A stretch of 64,000 bases of DNA, from positions 536,531,372-536,595,371 of the forward strand of contig OX422211.1 in NCBI GenBank assembly GCA_949130495.1. Reading direction: 5' to 3'. Below, in pieces: positions 1 to 14,449 of this stretch. How positions within the stretch are numbered: position 1 is the stretch's first letter; every line of letters begins with the position of its first letter. The notes beneath the pieces were generated by a model, which was not told the DNA's origin, searched no databases, and worked only from the letters and a program-made list of their open reading frames with translations. The translations under genes were made by a program, and so were the position numbers. The stretch is from Sambucus nigra (taxonomy: Eukaryota; Streptophyta; Magnoliopsida; Dipsacales; Adoxaceae).

Positions 1-3221
<3,221 letters not shown>

Positions 3222-5855
3222 ATGACATCGCAACGGCAGAGTAAATCCCTCTCACAGGCACATTCTCGTTCACAATCTCTCTTGCACTCGTAATCCAATC
3301 TCCAACCACCATTTCAGTCGCAATCTCAGTCCAGTTCTTATTCCCTTTCAGATTCTAGCTCGACTGAACGATCAAACTCAAGTGACAGTGAAAGCGATAG
3401 TAGCTGGATGAAGAGTGAGCCTTTACATAACCAAGACGACCATTCACATGAAGAAGTTACTCAAAGTTATTTGATTTATATGTGCTTAATTAACTATGTA
3501 GAGTGAAGTTAACCTATATTTTCAATCTTTACAGTCCAGCCTCAGCACAATATGCCACTAAACGTAGAGGTATTGCGAAGTTGGGTGAATTATGGGGTAC
3601 GGAAAAACACTTAGAGCTTCACTTCAACGATTTCTATCAGCCAGTTGGAGATACCGCAGATAGAATATCTACCCATTTAGGCATTTTAGTTTGTGATGGG
3701 AACATGTAAAATTTCTTTTGTAAATTTTCCTATAACACAACTCTTATTAGAATACTCTTTGCAATACTGTATGTTACTAATTTAATATTATATCAATGTT
3801 GAACAGGTTACCGTTGGCCTTTAAAGATTGGCGATGTAAGGACTTATACCCATACAAGGAACATGTTTGGCGAGAGGTGAAGGTAAAATAAAATGATACC
3901 ATGATTTGTGGCGAATGAATTGAAAATTTGAATTCTTTACAAAGATAATTATGTAAGCTAAAATCATATGTGTAGTAGATGACTTGTTTTTCTATACATT
4001 GTAATTATATAGGAGAACACTAATGCCCCTAATGAATTCAAAAAAATGTTCATGAAGAAGGTTGGAAAGATATGGAATAATTGGAAAGCAGTGGTGAATA
4101 AGAATTATCGTGCCTTTGATACAAACGAAGAGAGATTGAAACATTGTCCACCTAGAGTAAAGCTAGAGCAGTGGTCGCAACTTGTTAAGTATTGGGGAAC
4201 TCGTGAGGCAAGGGTATGAATGCATTACTAGCAGTAAAGTTTTATAAATTCAAGTTAAACATATTTTTTTGTAACAGAAAACGAGTGGAAGAAATTGTCA
4301 AACTCATAAGAAGCAAAGAACACCACATACTTTTGGAAGAAAGATTCATGCGAATGTTTCTCATGAGGGTTTTATAAAAGATTTTGATTGTCAATATTAT
4401 TTTAAGTTATCAAACTTATTTATGTAACGACTTACGAATCAATCGGTTTATGCAGATGGAGGCTGATCAAGGGAAAAAGGTTTCGTTGGTTGATGTTTAC
4501 ATCAAAACACACGAGAGGAGCGATGGCTCAGCCATCGATAAGGATTCCGCTGAAGTAATGGTACAAAAATTAGCAGATGAGGATTAAATTAATAATTAAA
4601 TAAGTTTATTATTTATGAAAGTTAAAATTATGCATGAAATTAATATGTGAAGCATTTAAAATTAGAAGTGGGGAGATATTGGGATCTTTATTCTGTTTTG
4701 GTTTTGTGAATGAATGATTATAATTTTTGTTTTATATAATAAGAATCGTTTCACTTCAGTCAAAAATGAGGCAAAAAGTAGATCAACTTTCGTCAGATTG
4801 TAATGACTCCGTCAGTCATAAAGACGAAATATTTTATGAAGTCCTGGGACCTCATAAACATGGTCATTGTCGAGCTAATGGGCATGGACCATCTCCAACT
4901 GATGTGCATGGAACTAAGCGGCCAAAGGTTAATGAAAAAGAGTATGAGCGACTACGATATGAGATTCGATCTGAATTTCTGGATAAATTTGATCATTTAG
5001 AGGCTCAATTTGAGTTGATATGCACACACATGATGACTTGCCCTTTCGTTGTATCCAAACAGGTTACACACTTTTATCTTTTGTGCTTAATTATCGTGTA
5101 TGTATATAAATGTATTTTCTAATATTAAATCATGCTACTAACATGTTCGTCAATCCTCCAACGAGCAAAACATACCTTCATATAGGTCTATTTTGCAACC
5201 CGAGCAACAATTAGAAGAAACCAACCAATTTCAACCTGTAGTGGTACCACAATCAAATCACCATTTAGATCCATCTCAACAAGTAAGTATATATCTACTT
5301 TTTAAAACCACAATTTAAGACTTTACGTTTTCATGAATGAAATAATTAATTTTTTATAGATTGCAAATTCTCAATACTTGGCTGCCCGCGAGATTGCTGC
5401 TCGTGTTAGTGAACAAACGAATGCTACTTCAATTCAGGTATGTTACTAATTTAAAAGATTTTAAAGGGAACAATATATCTGTGCTTTCTTGGGGAGTTTA
5501 TGTATACTTGACATTGGGTTGTTGGTTTATTTGGTTCTATACTTGACATATTCATCTTGTTTGTAGAAAGAACCATCAAAGAAGAAAAAGAAGCACCATC
5601 AACCACGACAAAAGGGTCTCAAATAATGCACTTCCTAAAATTATAGACCTTATTACTTTCGGACTTCCAAAAGTGGTTGTGGCACGTGGATTCATTGTGA
5701 GCAAGGGCCCTTCAACAAAAGTAGGGGATATGTCACTTAGTGAAGACTTTTGGAAAGTATATATTGAGAAAATATTTGTAAGAAATGAACCATTGCCTAG
5801 ACCTTATGGAAACAAGTCCACAATTCGAGATGCACATCATTCAACCGTTGCATAG
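3222..5855 (+). pseudogene. CACTA-type transposase-associated gene (Transposase_24 plus DUF8039-like tail), decayed
   Basis: Multi-exon gene from an En/Spm (CACTA) transposon. Likely exons with GT-AG borders are 3535-3705, 3807-3882, 4013-4213, 4278-4368, 4456-4587, 4761-5062, 5186-5282, 5360-5437 and 5567-5855. They read as the plant Transposase_24 (Ptta/En/Spm) domain: a WGTEKHLELHFN segment, then LAFKDWRCKDLYP, then a KIWNNWKAVVNKNY helix, HCPPRVKLEQWSQLVKYW, a His/Lys-rich RTPHTFGRK block, and the DVYIKTHERSDGSAID and EIFYEVLGPHKHG blocks. The last exon (VVARGFIVSKGPSTKVGD to about DAHHSTVA) resembles the DUF8039 region found in the same proteins. Exons 2, 3 and 4 join in phase. A Ser/Gln-rich first exon from ATG 3222 has an in-frame TAA at 3291-3293 and does not join exon 2 in phase. 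The 4368/4456 junction is off by one, and a stop (4585-4587) and a second stop (5624) interrupt the reading. I therefore call it a pseudogene; family assignment is from memory of the domain. Confidence 0.72.
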
Positions 5856-6261
5856 CATATTGCTAATGTACTAATTTTTAATTTTATTTTTTTAATTAAA
5901 ATACTAAAGAATAGGTATCAATGACTAACGATTGACTTTTTTTATTTGTAGGTTGAAGATGATGTTTAACTTTGATGGACAAGGATCGTACATTATAAAA
6001 AATTTCGTTTCGCTTCATGTTTTTTCACTTTTTCTTATTGGACATGTAGTACATTTTCTTTGGTGGATGGATAATTGTTTCAAGCTCAATTGTGTTTATT
6101 TACGATAAATGCTATTGGTTTTAATTTAATGACATTTTAGTTTGATTACCGCCCTCTTAATTTAATGTTATGGTAGTTTATTTGCACATAAATACGATAC
6201 TTGTAATAAATAATTTTTTTAACACTTGTTCCCACTCATATATTGCAAAATAATATCAAAA

Positions 6262-6670
6262 TTTTGTTTAGTGCCGCTATTATCATTCTCGGCATTTTTT
6301 AAGTGCCGCCAAAAGTGTGTTGAACATTTAATAGGTGTTGCAAAAGGTTATTACCAACATTTTTTTAATGCCGCTAAAAGGATATTGCCAGCATCAATAT
6401 AAATGCCTAAAAATGCTGCTTACTTTTTGCGGCATTTTTTAAAATGTCGTTGTTCTTTTACCACATTGGCCACCACACTTGTGGAAATGCCGCCAAAAGT
6501 GCCGCTAACTTTTCGTGGCATTTTTTAAAATATCGTTGTTCTTTTACCACATTGGCTATTACTGCACTTGTGCAAATGCTGCCAAAAGTTCTGCAAAAGG
6601 TGTTACCGGCATTTGTTGTGCTTTTCACGGCATTTAATTTATGTAGAAAAAAATCAATATTCCTGTAGTA
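6262..6670 (+). repeat. CACTA 3' subterminal repeats
   Basis: About 400 bp filled with variants of GCGGCATTTTTTAAA and its complement AAATGCCGCCAAAAG in both orientations (for example near 6290, 6370, 6430, 6490, 6515, 6585 and 6625). Two longer phrases (TGTCGTTGTTCTTTTACCACATTGG) are repeated about 95 bp apart near 6450 and 6530. Short inverted repeats near the ends are the binding region for CACTA transposition proteins in known elements. Confidence 0.65.
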
Positions 6671-7712
6671 TTTTTTCCCGCTTCTGCCTTTTTTTTCTCA
6701 TCAGCCAAGCACAATATTAGTTGAATAAAATAAATGATAGAGGTATAGAAAAATGACTTATTAAGAGTTAGTCCTCATTAATTAAAAAATAATATTATTT
6801 TACAAGAGGTTAAATAGCAATACGACATACAATTATATATGAATAAAATAGATACAAACCATATATATATGAATATCTTCTTTCGCATTTTCTTTGCGAG
6901 ATCGCATCAAACAGTGCATATAAAACATAAAATAATTAAATAAAAAGATAATATTATTAGAATTGATTGATAATGTACTGAACAAAACTAAAAAACTACA
7001 AAGATCTTATGAAATTACATTGATAGCAGATTAACAATAAATTACATAGAGAGGACTGAGGTTAATGGCATGATTATTTGTCGAATGACCCTTTAATCGT
7101 TCCTCCTCCAAAAATCTAGTCTAGTGTGTGAACTCAAATTGGCAATACCCTTATATTAAAATGAAAAATAAATAATAAATTGTAATGTGTTTTATTTATC
7201 ATTAAATATTATAATTGAATAATATAAAAGGAGAAGCATATCCTCAATTGATTAAGTACAATTAATAAAAAAGTGAATTAAACAAATCTAGAGTGAGTTG
7301 AACGATAAAAGGAAATATTTATAGAGGAAACCACTTAATCAAGACAAAGAGTAATGTAAACAAAACAAACAAGGTAAGTTGAAATCTTTATAGCGAAAGT
7401 GAATTAAATAGTAAAGAAAACAAACATCTTGGATTTACAACTCTAGAATTCTCAAACTCCATCTAAAATTTACAAATCTTCATCTCCAAATGGGTTGAGA
7501 TCAAATCGAGGTAGGCGACGAATGCGTTCTCACAGTGGTCTGTCTTCAATGAAGAAAGGGAAGGTTGTGGGCGGTGACCTTGTGAGTGAAGATGGAAGGT
7601 TTCTACCCATATTTTTTTTTTTCTGAAACTGATGAGTTTTTTTGCGATTTATTTTTTCTAATGGTGTATCTACTGGGTTCTTAAGTCAGTGGAAGTCAGA
7701 GAGAGAGAGAGA

Positions 7713-7743
<31 letters not shown>

Positions 7744-8712
7744 TAGATGGATGAATAGTGGGAATCGAGAGGAAGATGAAAGTTTAAGTGCCAATAGTTT
7801 AGGAAGAATCTCTAGTTTTTTTGGTTTTCCAGGTTTCTACACATATTTTTTTTTATCTGAAATCAAAGAGTTTTTTGGGATTTTTTTTTCTAATGGTGTA
7901 TCTACTGGGTTCCTAAATCAGTGGAAGTCAAAAAGAAAGAGAGAAGATAGAGCAGAGGGACAAATAGTGGGAATATAGAGGAATATGAAAGTTTAAGTGT
8001 CACTTAGTTTTGAAATAGTTTAGAAGTAAAGGGACAAATAGTGGGAATAAAGAGGAATATGAAAGTTTAAGTGTGAGTTAGTTTTAAAATAGTTTAGAAA
8101 TTATCTCTAGGTTTTTGGGTTTTTCTTTAAAATATAAAGAGGTTGGGGTTGGGTGAGGTGGAAAAGATACAATTTACTTGTATGTGAAGATACATGGTGT
8201 TGTTTGAGATAGATATTATTGAGAGAAAAGGACGGTATGAGAGAGATAAAAGGGTGAATAGAATTAAATTCGAGATTAGAAGAGAGATTTCATATTATAT
8301 GAGGTTAATTTGGTCATGTGACTATTCCAAAAGATTTAACCTCTTTTTAGGTAGTAGAGATTATATGTTCTTATCTAATTGATTCTTGAAGTTTTTTATT
8401 TGATTATAATAAGTCCTCTTATTTAATAACCGATACTTTAATGTACTTATATTTTAATCATTGATGTTTTAAATCTATATAAAAATAGTAGCTATAGGTT
8501 GGGAACACTATAGGAGTTTGTTTAAAGATATGCTATATTTATATTTTATTGTGCAAAGTTTTGTTAACAATAAAATACCCATATAACATATAATTCACTA
8601 TTGACGAGAACAACATATTCTAAAACCATATAAGAGTTATGTTTATTTCTTTCTTTTCGTATTGACGTTGTGCACTTTTTTCAGACTTTTTTTTATTTAT
8701 TATAATGTTAGT
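6671..8712. other. AT-rich intergenic DNA, no gene seen
   Basis: No recognisable coding sequence. Contents are poly-T and AT tracts, a GA/GATA microsatellite (about 7695-7743), and a duplicated block described separately. An open frame at 7751-7978 lies across the duplicated block and has no known motif. Confidence 0.5.
7600..8110. repeat. Local duplication, about 231-bp offset, with a shorter third copy
   Basis: The phrase TAATGGTGTATCTACTGGGTTC followed by AGTCAGTGGAAGTCA-type sequence occurs near 7660 and again near 7890. The phrase AATAGTGGGAAT...GAGGAA.ATGAAAGTTTAAGTG occurs near 7754, 7963 and 8037. The copies have drifted and flank a GA-rich microsatellite, which is consistent with slippage or unequal exchange. 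Confidence 0.7.
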
Positions 8713-9220
8713 TGTTGGATTTTTATTAAGGATTAAGAGCTATGGATTTTATGTTGGAATTGTTATAATTATTGTTATTATAATGGGATTCCACTTCTTG
8801 TATTTATGACCCGTGTGGGGGCCACCTGGATGGGAGCCCACGTCCAAGCCTAACATTGGCAGTAAAGTGGTCACTAATAAAATATTACGTTAAATTTTAG
8901 GCATAAACATTATTAAATCTGGTATTTTTTTGTGTATATCTTCTAAGCCTTATCACAACTACTTGATAAGTGATAAAGGAAAGTCCAACCTGGAGAGGTA
9001 ACTGAAGTCAATCCTTGTAAATACTGTAACATCCCTAGTTGTGGGATAGGTGATTCAAATCTTCGAAACTCTATTAATTTATAACCAGAAAGAAAATTAA
9101 TAAGAGAAATGCCCACCCCGTGGACATAGGCAAACTTATCGATCCAAGTATATCTATGTGTATCCTCTTTGTATGATTTGTATCTTATTTTTATATACTT
9201 ACACTTGCAAGTTTTGTGCA
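8713..9220 (+). repeat. Probable 5' LTR of Ty3 element A (degenerate)
   Basis: The right end is fixed by the primer-binding region that follows. The U5 part (about 9108-9175) has the phrase CCCGTGGACATAGGC followed by a CGATCCAAGTATATCT tail. It corresponds to GTGGACGTAGGC...CGAACCACTTTAAAAATCTTTG in the U5 of element B, so the two elements are related. The left border at TGTTGG (8713) is a guess from the terminal TG and expected length. No 3' partner LTR was recognised. Confidence 0.5.
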
Positions 9221-9225
9221 ATTAA

Positions 9226-9250
9226 AGTTGACGTCATCTTTGGGAAACAC
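9226..9250 (+). promoter_or_regulatory. Degenerate primer-binding site of element A
   Basis: TTGACGTCATCTTTGGGAAAC is a drifted copy of the TTGGCGCCGTCTGTGGGAAAC that follows the 5' LTR of element B, with changes mostly at CpG positions. It marks the LTR/internal junction of element A. Confidence 0.7.
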
Positions 9251-9499
9251 TTACGCTTAGTACGATTTCATTAGCCAGATCTACCTTTGCAATATTACGT
9301 TATAGATAACATGCTAGGGGACCACCATATATACCATGACTTCCATGAAAATGCGAATGTCTCTGCCCCACCGCCCCGTGTTATATCCATAATTTGATCT
9401 CACCACGACGACAGATCTTCCTCTTTCCATTATTTACCTCGCGAAGACCAATTTGATGGTGGTTATAGGAAGCCACATCCTAGCCAGGTTTCAAGGATC

Positions 9500-11320
9500 A
9501 TAGATGCCTACGAAGAACATCTTCAAGATCAAGAGAGAACTTTTTGCCAAAGACAGAAAGATAATGACCGACTTTAGTTTCAGATGGAAAATATGGACCA
9601 TGAGCTCCAATTGTATTAATGCGGACTCAGTGATGCACGTACCACTATCACATAGGCGAGTAAATCCCTCGGCCCAGAAAGGATCACACACCACCAAAGC
9701 AAACAACTTTCTCATAATAGAGTCAGAGATGGGTTCTATAAGAACAAAACACTACAAGTAAAAGATGAGATACATATCCGTAATGATCTAGATGAAAGAG
9801 AGACCCAAGTGGGAGCTCGTACGAACCAAGAGCTGGAACACTGAGCTCTTATAAGCTAGATGGGGTCTCCATCCACCCATGCCATAGACAAAGTAGACCC
9901 CCCAGACAAGTTTACTGCACCCCGGATAAAATTACCACATCGTAAATAACAATAGTATATGATTCTTTAGATAAAAAATAAGGCATTGATGTGTAGAATA
10001 TTTCCCTCGAGTTTAGGCGATGTTGCCAATAAGTGGTTTAAAAGCCGAATCCAATGAGAGTTTTAAACAACTTGATGAGGCAATCACTACCCATTTCATT
10101 ACAATTATCTTGCAAAAAAAAAGAATGTGATCTCTCCTCATGATAAAAAAAAGACACAAGAAATCATCAAAGAGTATGATTGACATTACTAGTAAGTATA
10201 CAATGAGTTCAAAGATTACTCGGAGAAAGTCACAATAGTCTCTTTAAATTAAAATTTCCTAGTGACTCCATAGTATACTAGTACCTGAAAAAAAGGAGTC
10301 CACCACCATTAATGATCTCATGGATGTGATTGTTAAGGTTTAAGACGTAGTCATTGGAGCCGACCAGAGCGAAGACACACCCAAGATAGATGGAAATGGT
10401 CCCGAAGAGACAACCTTAAAAAAGGGAGGGAAAAAGACAAGGGAACCAATAAGATCAGAGATAAAATGAAAGAGACTAAGTCTAATAGATCATGAACACG
10501 ATTTTTAAAGATAAAATCTACAAGATACAACCCAAAATCAGGAACAAGAAGTTTTTCAAATAACCGAGAAAAATGACAAGAGACCCCGCAAATAGAAACT
10601 ATACAATAGGTTTTCTTACCACAAGAACCATAACCATTGAATTGAAAACTATAGACCTTTTAAGTCTCACTTGGAGGAACTAGTTCAAGTAAGTCACTTA
10701 GGAGACTTTGTTAAAATAAAGAAGAATAAAGAGAAGGATACAGTCATGCACTGACCAAATAATGTGTTAGATGATGTAAGCGAGGGACACATGTCTCTTG
10801 TGATTCATAAAGCCTCTAAATTGACAAGATTAAAATAAATGTGAGATGGATAGAGATAAAGAAAGTTACGGCCATAATAAAAGCATTACAGATTCGTCCT
10901 TGTAAGTGGGGGTTCGAATGCCCTATCATGATGTGTTGGAAATTTCATTAAGAACAGCCAAATTGGACATTGATAAGCTTTTGGAACACCAAGGAAGATC
11001 ATCTAGGTTTATGTAAATGAAATTCTTTAATAAACTCAACCTCTATATTGAAAACCTTAAGGAATACATTGTTTCATTATTTTGATTTATGAGTAAGATG
11101 AATTTACCTACGAGGTAGGATTTGCGACCCGTTTGGGAAGGAGGAATATCAAAGATAATAGAATTCCTATTTGTGGATATTGAGTAACCCTATAACGCCA
11201 TTATTATCAAGGGTTGGCTTCACCCTATGAAGGTTATATCGTAAATTTTTTATCAAAAGCTCAAATGCATCACCGATCTGAGGTAATTGAGATATGGGGA
11301 AATTAAGAATTTTTCCAATA
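9500..11320 (+). pseudogene. Gag and protease remnant of element A
   Basis: Gag/protease region recognisable only in pieces in shifting frames. Around 9985-10110 a gag core reads as FPSSLGDVANKWF then a drifted SFKQLDEAITTHF. Around 10640-10720 the post-zinc-knuckle helix reads SHLEELVQVSHLGDFV. Around 11170-11300 the end of the protease region reads PYNAIIIKGWLHPMK and then YQKLKCITD. The aspartic protease D-[ST/N]-G motif itself was not found intact. Many stops and frameshifts make this non-functional. Element B is inserted immediately downstream, before the reverse transcriptase. Confidence 0.65.
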
Positions 11321-11335
11321 ATTCTTTATGGCGAA

Positions 11336-11926
11336 TGTTGATACCAAAATTAATGTGCTGATGTGGACGAATAAGATGAAGACACGTGTCAATCTACATG
11401 GCACAATAGCAACGAGGAAGATCATTTCCCGACCAACCGTGCTTCTTTCCGAACAACGAGAATACACCGAGAAACTCTATCACACCGAGGAACTCTATCA
11501 TACCGAGGAACTCTATCATCCCGAGATACTCTAAGTACTCCGCGGAACTCTTGATCAACAAGCAACTAAGGCGGTCCGAACTGCATCTCGTCCGTATCAT
11601 TAATTACCAGACGGACAACTGTTCAACTATTCATTATATTCTTGACGCACACGCTGCATTAAATGTATTACCCTTTCATATGTATATCATTTAATGTATT
11701 GGACCTTTCATGTACAGCCTAAAGGCTATAAATACCTTGTATCATCCTCAATTCAAGGGGACGGGAATTTCTTGAGAGGACTTGTAATCAAGAATTCCAC
11801 AAACACTCAGCAATAACATAACAGTGGACGTAGGCTTTATTCCTAGCCGAACCACTTTAAAAATCTTTGTCTTATTTATTTATCTGTGATTGAAAAATTA
11901 GAGCGATCTAGTTTTTTACATCAACA
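11336..11926 (+). repeat. 5' LTR of element B
   Basis: 591 bp, TG...CA ends. U3 contains three to four direct copies of a CCGAGGAACTCTATCA phrase (11462-11550). A TATA box lies at 11727, and U5 has the GTGGACGTAGGC phrase shared with element A. Differences from the 3' LTR are C/A in CTCCGCGGAACTC and T/G in CATCTCGTCCG; both are transversions. Confidence 0.97.
11727..11733 (+). promoter_or_regulatory. TATA box of the B LTR promoter
   Basis: GGCTATAAATACCTTG is a consensus plant TATA context, about 200 bp before the LTR end. That leaves room for R and U5. The same box is at 23248-23254 in the 3' LTR. Confidence 0.8.
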
Positions 11927-11927
11927 G

Positions 11928-11950
11928 ATTGGCGCCGTCTGTGGGAAACG
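11928..11950 (+). promoter_or_regulatory. Primer-binding site of element B
   Basis: TTGGCGCCGTCTGTGGGAAA lies one to two bases after the LTR. This is the primer-site type widely seen in plant Tat-lineage elements, usually attributed to a tRNA-Arg primer; the tRNA identity is from memory. Confidence 0.85.
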
Positions 11951-11989
11951 ACTGTTATTATCGTTTTTCATAAAAATCATTTGTCACCA

Positions 11990-14134
11990 ATGGCAGATAA
12001 TCCAGAATCCAGTAATCGAAATGTTGGAAATACTGGAAATCATCCAAATCCATCTGCATCCCCAGATCTGGCTGGAATTATGACGAATCTGGCTCAAGGA
12101 CAAACCGCCATGCAAGAATCTATGAGGCAACTCATTCAAACTCTTCAGGGCGGTGCACCTACCTATTCAGGGCAAAGGAGTGATCATAGGCAATCGCAAT
12201 CTAGACGTACTGGGTCATATCGCAATGAGGAGTCTAATGATTTTTCTTATCAACCTGGGCGAACTTCATCGATACGGGCTTCGGATACAGATCAACGTAT
12301 CACTCTCTCTCCGGAGAGAACTAGCGCTTTGGAAAGGTTAAGTAGAGTGTCTCCTTTCAGTCGGTTAGGACCAAGGAGGAACATGAGTCCACCTAGGGCT
12401 CCATCAAGAAGTTTTTGACCACCACCAGGTTTGAGAGAAGGATCTGCGCAATCGCGACCAACCACTCGTCGAGATAAATCTCAGGAAGCTACGTCAGAGC
12501 AATCAGTTGCTCGGACTAAGCGGCCCGAGGAAGGGAATGAAGCATGGAAAGGTTCCATTCAACGTTTGGAGGATAGACTGGGAGAAATGGCTAAGGCGAG
12601 AAACCCCTTACAGAGAACTTTTGTTCAAGGAACACCTTTTGTGCAAGCCATTGTGGATTTCCCTACACCGTCGAAATTCAAAGCACCCGTAGTGACTCCC
12701 AAGTACGATGGAAAGACAGATCCCGTACTTCATATAGAACAGTACCAAGCTGCTGCAGATATCTACGCTGTCCCCGACGAGATGAGGTGTAGAGCATTCT
12801 CGGGAACTCTTACCGGATTTGCACATATATGGTACAATAATCTTCCTCGGGGTAAGATTTCAACTTTTGTTCAGTTAGCCGAGCTGTTTATTGGCAATTT
12901 TTGTTTTGGAGCAAAGCCGGTAAAGCGAGTAGCACACTTGCTAAGTGTTAGACAAAAATCAGGTGAAAGTACTAGAGATTACATAACTCGTTTCAATAAC
13001 GAAAAGTTGGAAGTCATAGATTATGAAGAAAAGACAGCAATCACTGCTCTGATGAGTGGTTTGCTGCCTAACAAGCTGTATTACACTTTGGCCAAAGATC
13101 CACCTAAAAATATGTCGGAGTTGATGGCAAAGGCGGCCAAAATCATGAATGCCGAGGAGGCTATGGCTGCGAAGAAGAATATGGATAAAGAAGTTAAAGT
13201 GGAGGTCGACAATTCTAAGAAGAAAGATCAGAAAAGTAATGGTGGTGACAAATATTCCAAGAATAACAGGATGAAGTTGGAAGCCCTAAAGAAGTATGAT
13301 AATTATACTCCATTGAAAGTGGGTATTAATCATGTTTTGGAAGAAATCAGGAATAACGAGGAAATCAAATGGCCAGAGAAACTGAAGACAGATCCCGACC
13401 TGAGGAATAAGACCAAATATTGCGAATTTCACAAAGATCATGGCCATATGACCAAAAATTGTATAGCCCTTCAGAACGAGATTGAAACACTCATCCGAAG
13501 AGGAAAATTATCAAAGTACGTAGATCGCAGGAGTGAGAGGAAGAATGATGATAGAACTAGAGAGAAATCTAGATCTCCTCATCGTGCAGAGGAGAAAAAG
13601 AGGAGGGACCATGAAGAGGATCCAAATGATGATCCCGATCTTCCCAAAAAGCCAAGGAAACCCGAACGAGAGGTATTTTCCATACGTTTTGGGTCATTTG
13701 ATTGTAATGTTATTACAGGAGGAGATGCAGGAGGAGGAGACCTTACTGCAGAAAGAAAAGCTTATCTCGGAGAGGCTCAAGCTTGTTCATACATTCAGCG
13801 AATAAACCTGGCCGAGGATGATCGTCCGAGGAAGGTAAACAAAGAGAAGCTAGTGATTGGTTTTTCAAAAAACGACCTGGCAGGTGTTCTCTACCCTCAT
13901 GATGATCCTCTGGTGATCAAAATGAGGATGAAGGATGTGGTCATTTCAAGGGTGTTAGTAGACAATGGTAGTTCGGCAGACATCATGTATTATTCATGCT
14001 TTGATAGCTTGAATTTAAAATTATCTCAATTAGAACCTTATCACAGACCCCTTCTGGGTTTTGCTGGCGAGAAAGTTTTTCCACTTGGAACGATCAAGTT
14101 GGATATACTCATTGGAACTTGGCCTGCTTGTTGA
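11990..14134 (+). pseudogene. Gag and protease region of element B
   Basis: Gag begins at ATG 11990 (MADNPESSN...), with a Ser/Arg-rich N-terminal part stopped by TGA at 12416. The gag core lies at about 12650-13150 (a FSGTLTGFAHIWYNNLPRG segment followed by the AELFIGNF helix). A zinc knuckle of the form C-x2-H-x3-GH-x4-C lies at 13421-13462, typical of Tat-like gag where the second Cys is His. A Lys/Arg-rich hinge (13480-13670) follows. The retroviral-type protease has its active-site motif VDNGSSAD at about 13958-13981. The frame stops at TGA 14132 within the protease C-terminal part, whose family pattern (AYNIIMGR, then LKFPTNFGVG) continues in frame to 14395. Confidence 0.9.
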
Positions 14135-14449
14135 ACAGAAAGAATACGCTTTTTTGTAATGGATAAGAATGTGCAGTCCGCCTACAACATCATCATGGGA
14201 AGAGTTGGATTGAAGAAGTTCGAAGCAGTTCCATCTACAGTTCATCAGTGTTTGAAATTCCCAACGAATTTTGGAGTAGGAATTATGAAAGGTGATCAAA
14301 AAGTAGCTCGGGAATGCTATTATTCGTCTGCCGAGCAAGAGGAACTTGAAGAATCACAGAAAAAGACTACTACTTACCAAGTGGAGGAAGGCACATAAAT
14401 TGAAACTCTTGACCCTAGGGATGAATCTCAACTCGTAAAAGGACAGGTT

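Larger units (their letters stand above)
3222..6670 (+). mobile_element. CACTA (En/Spm) DNA transposon remnant
   Basis: The transposase-associated gene is followed by a 3' subterminal repeat zone, and the sequence TTCCTGTAGTA ends at 6670. CACTA elements end in ...TAGTG, so the terminal G appears changed to A. The matching 5' terminus (CACTACAGGAA) was not found upstream, so the left border is given as the start of the gene and is probably truncated. The catalytic Transposase_21 (TnpD-type) gene expected in an autonomous copy was not seen. Confidence 0.6.
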
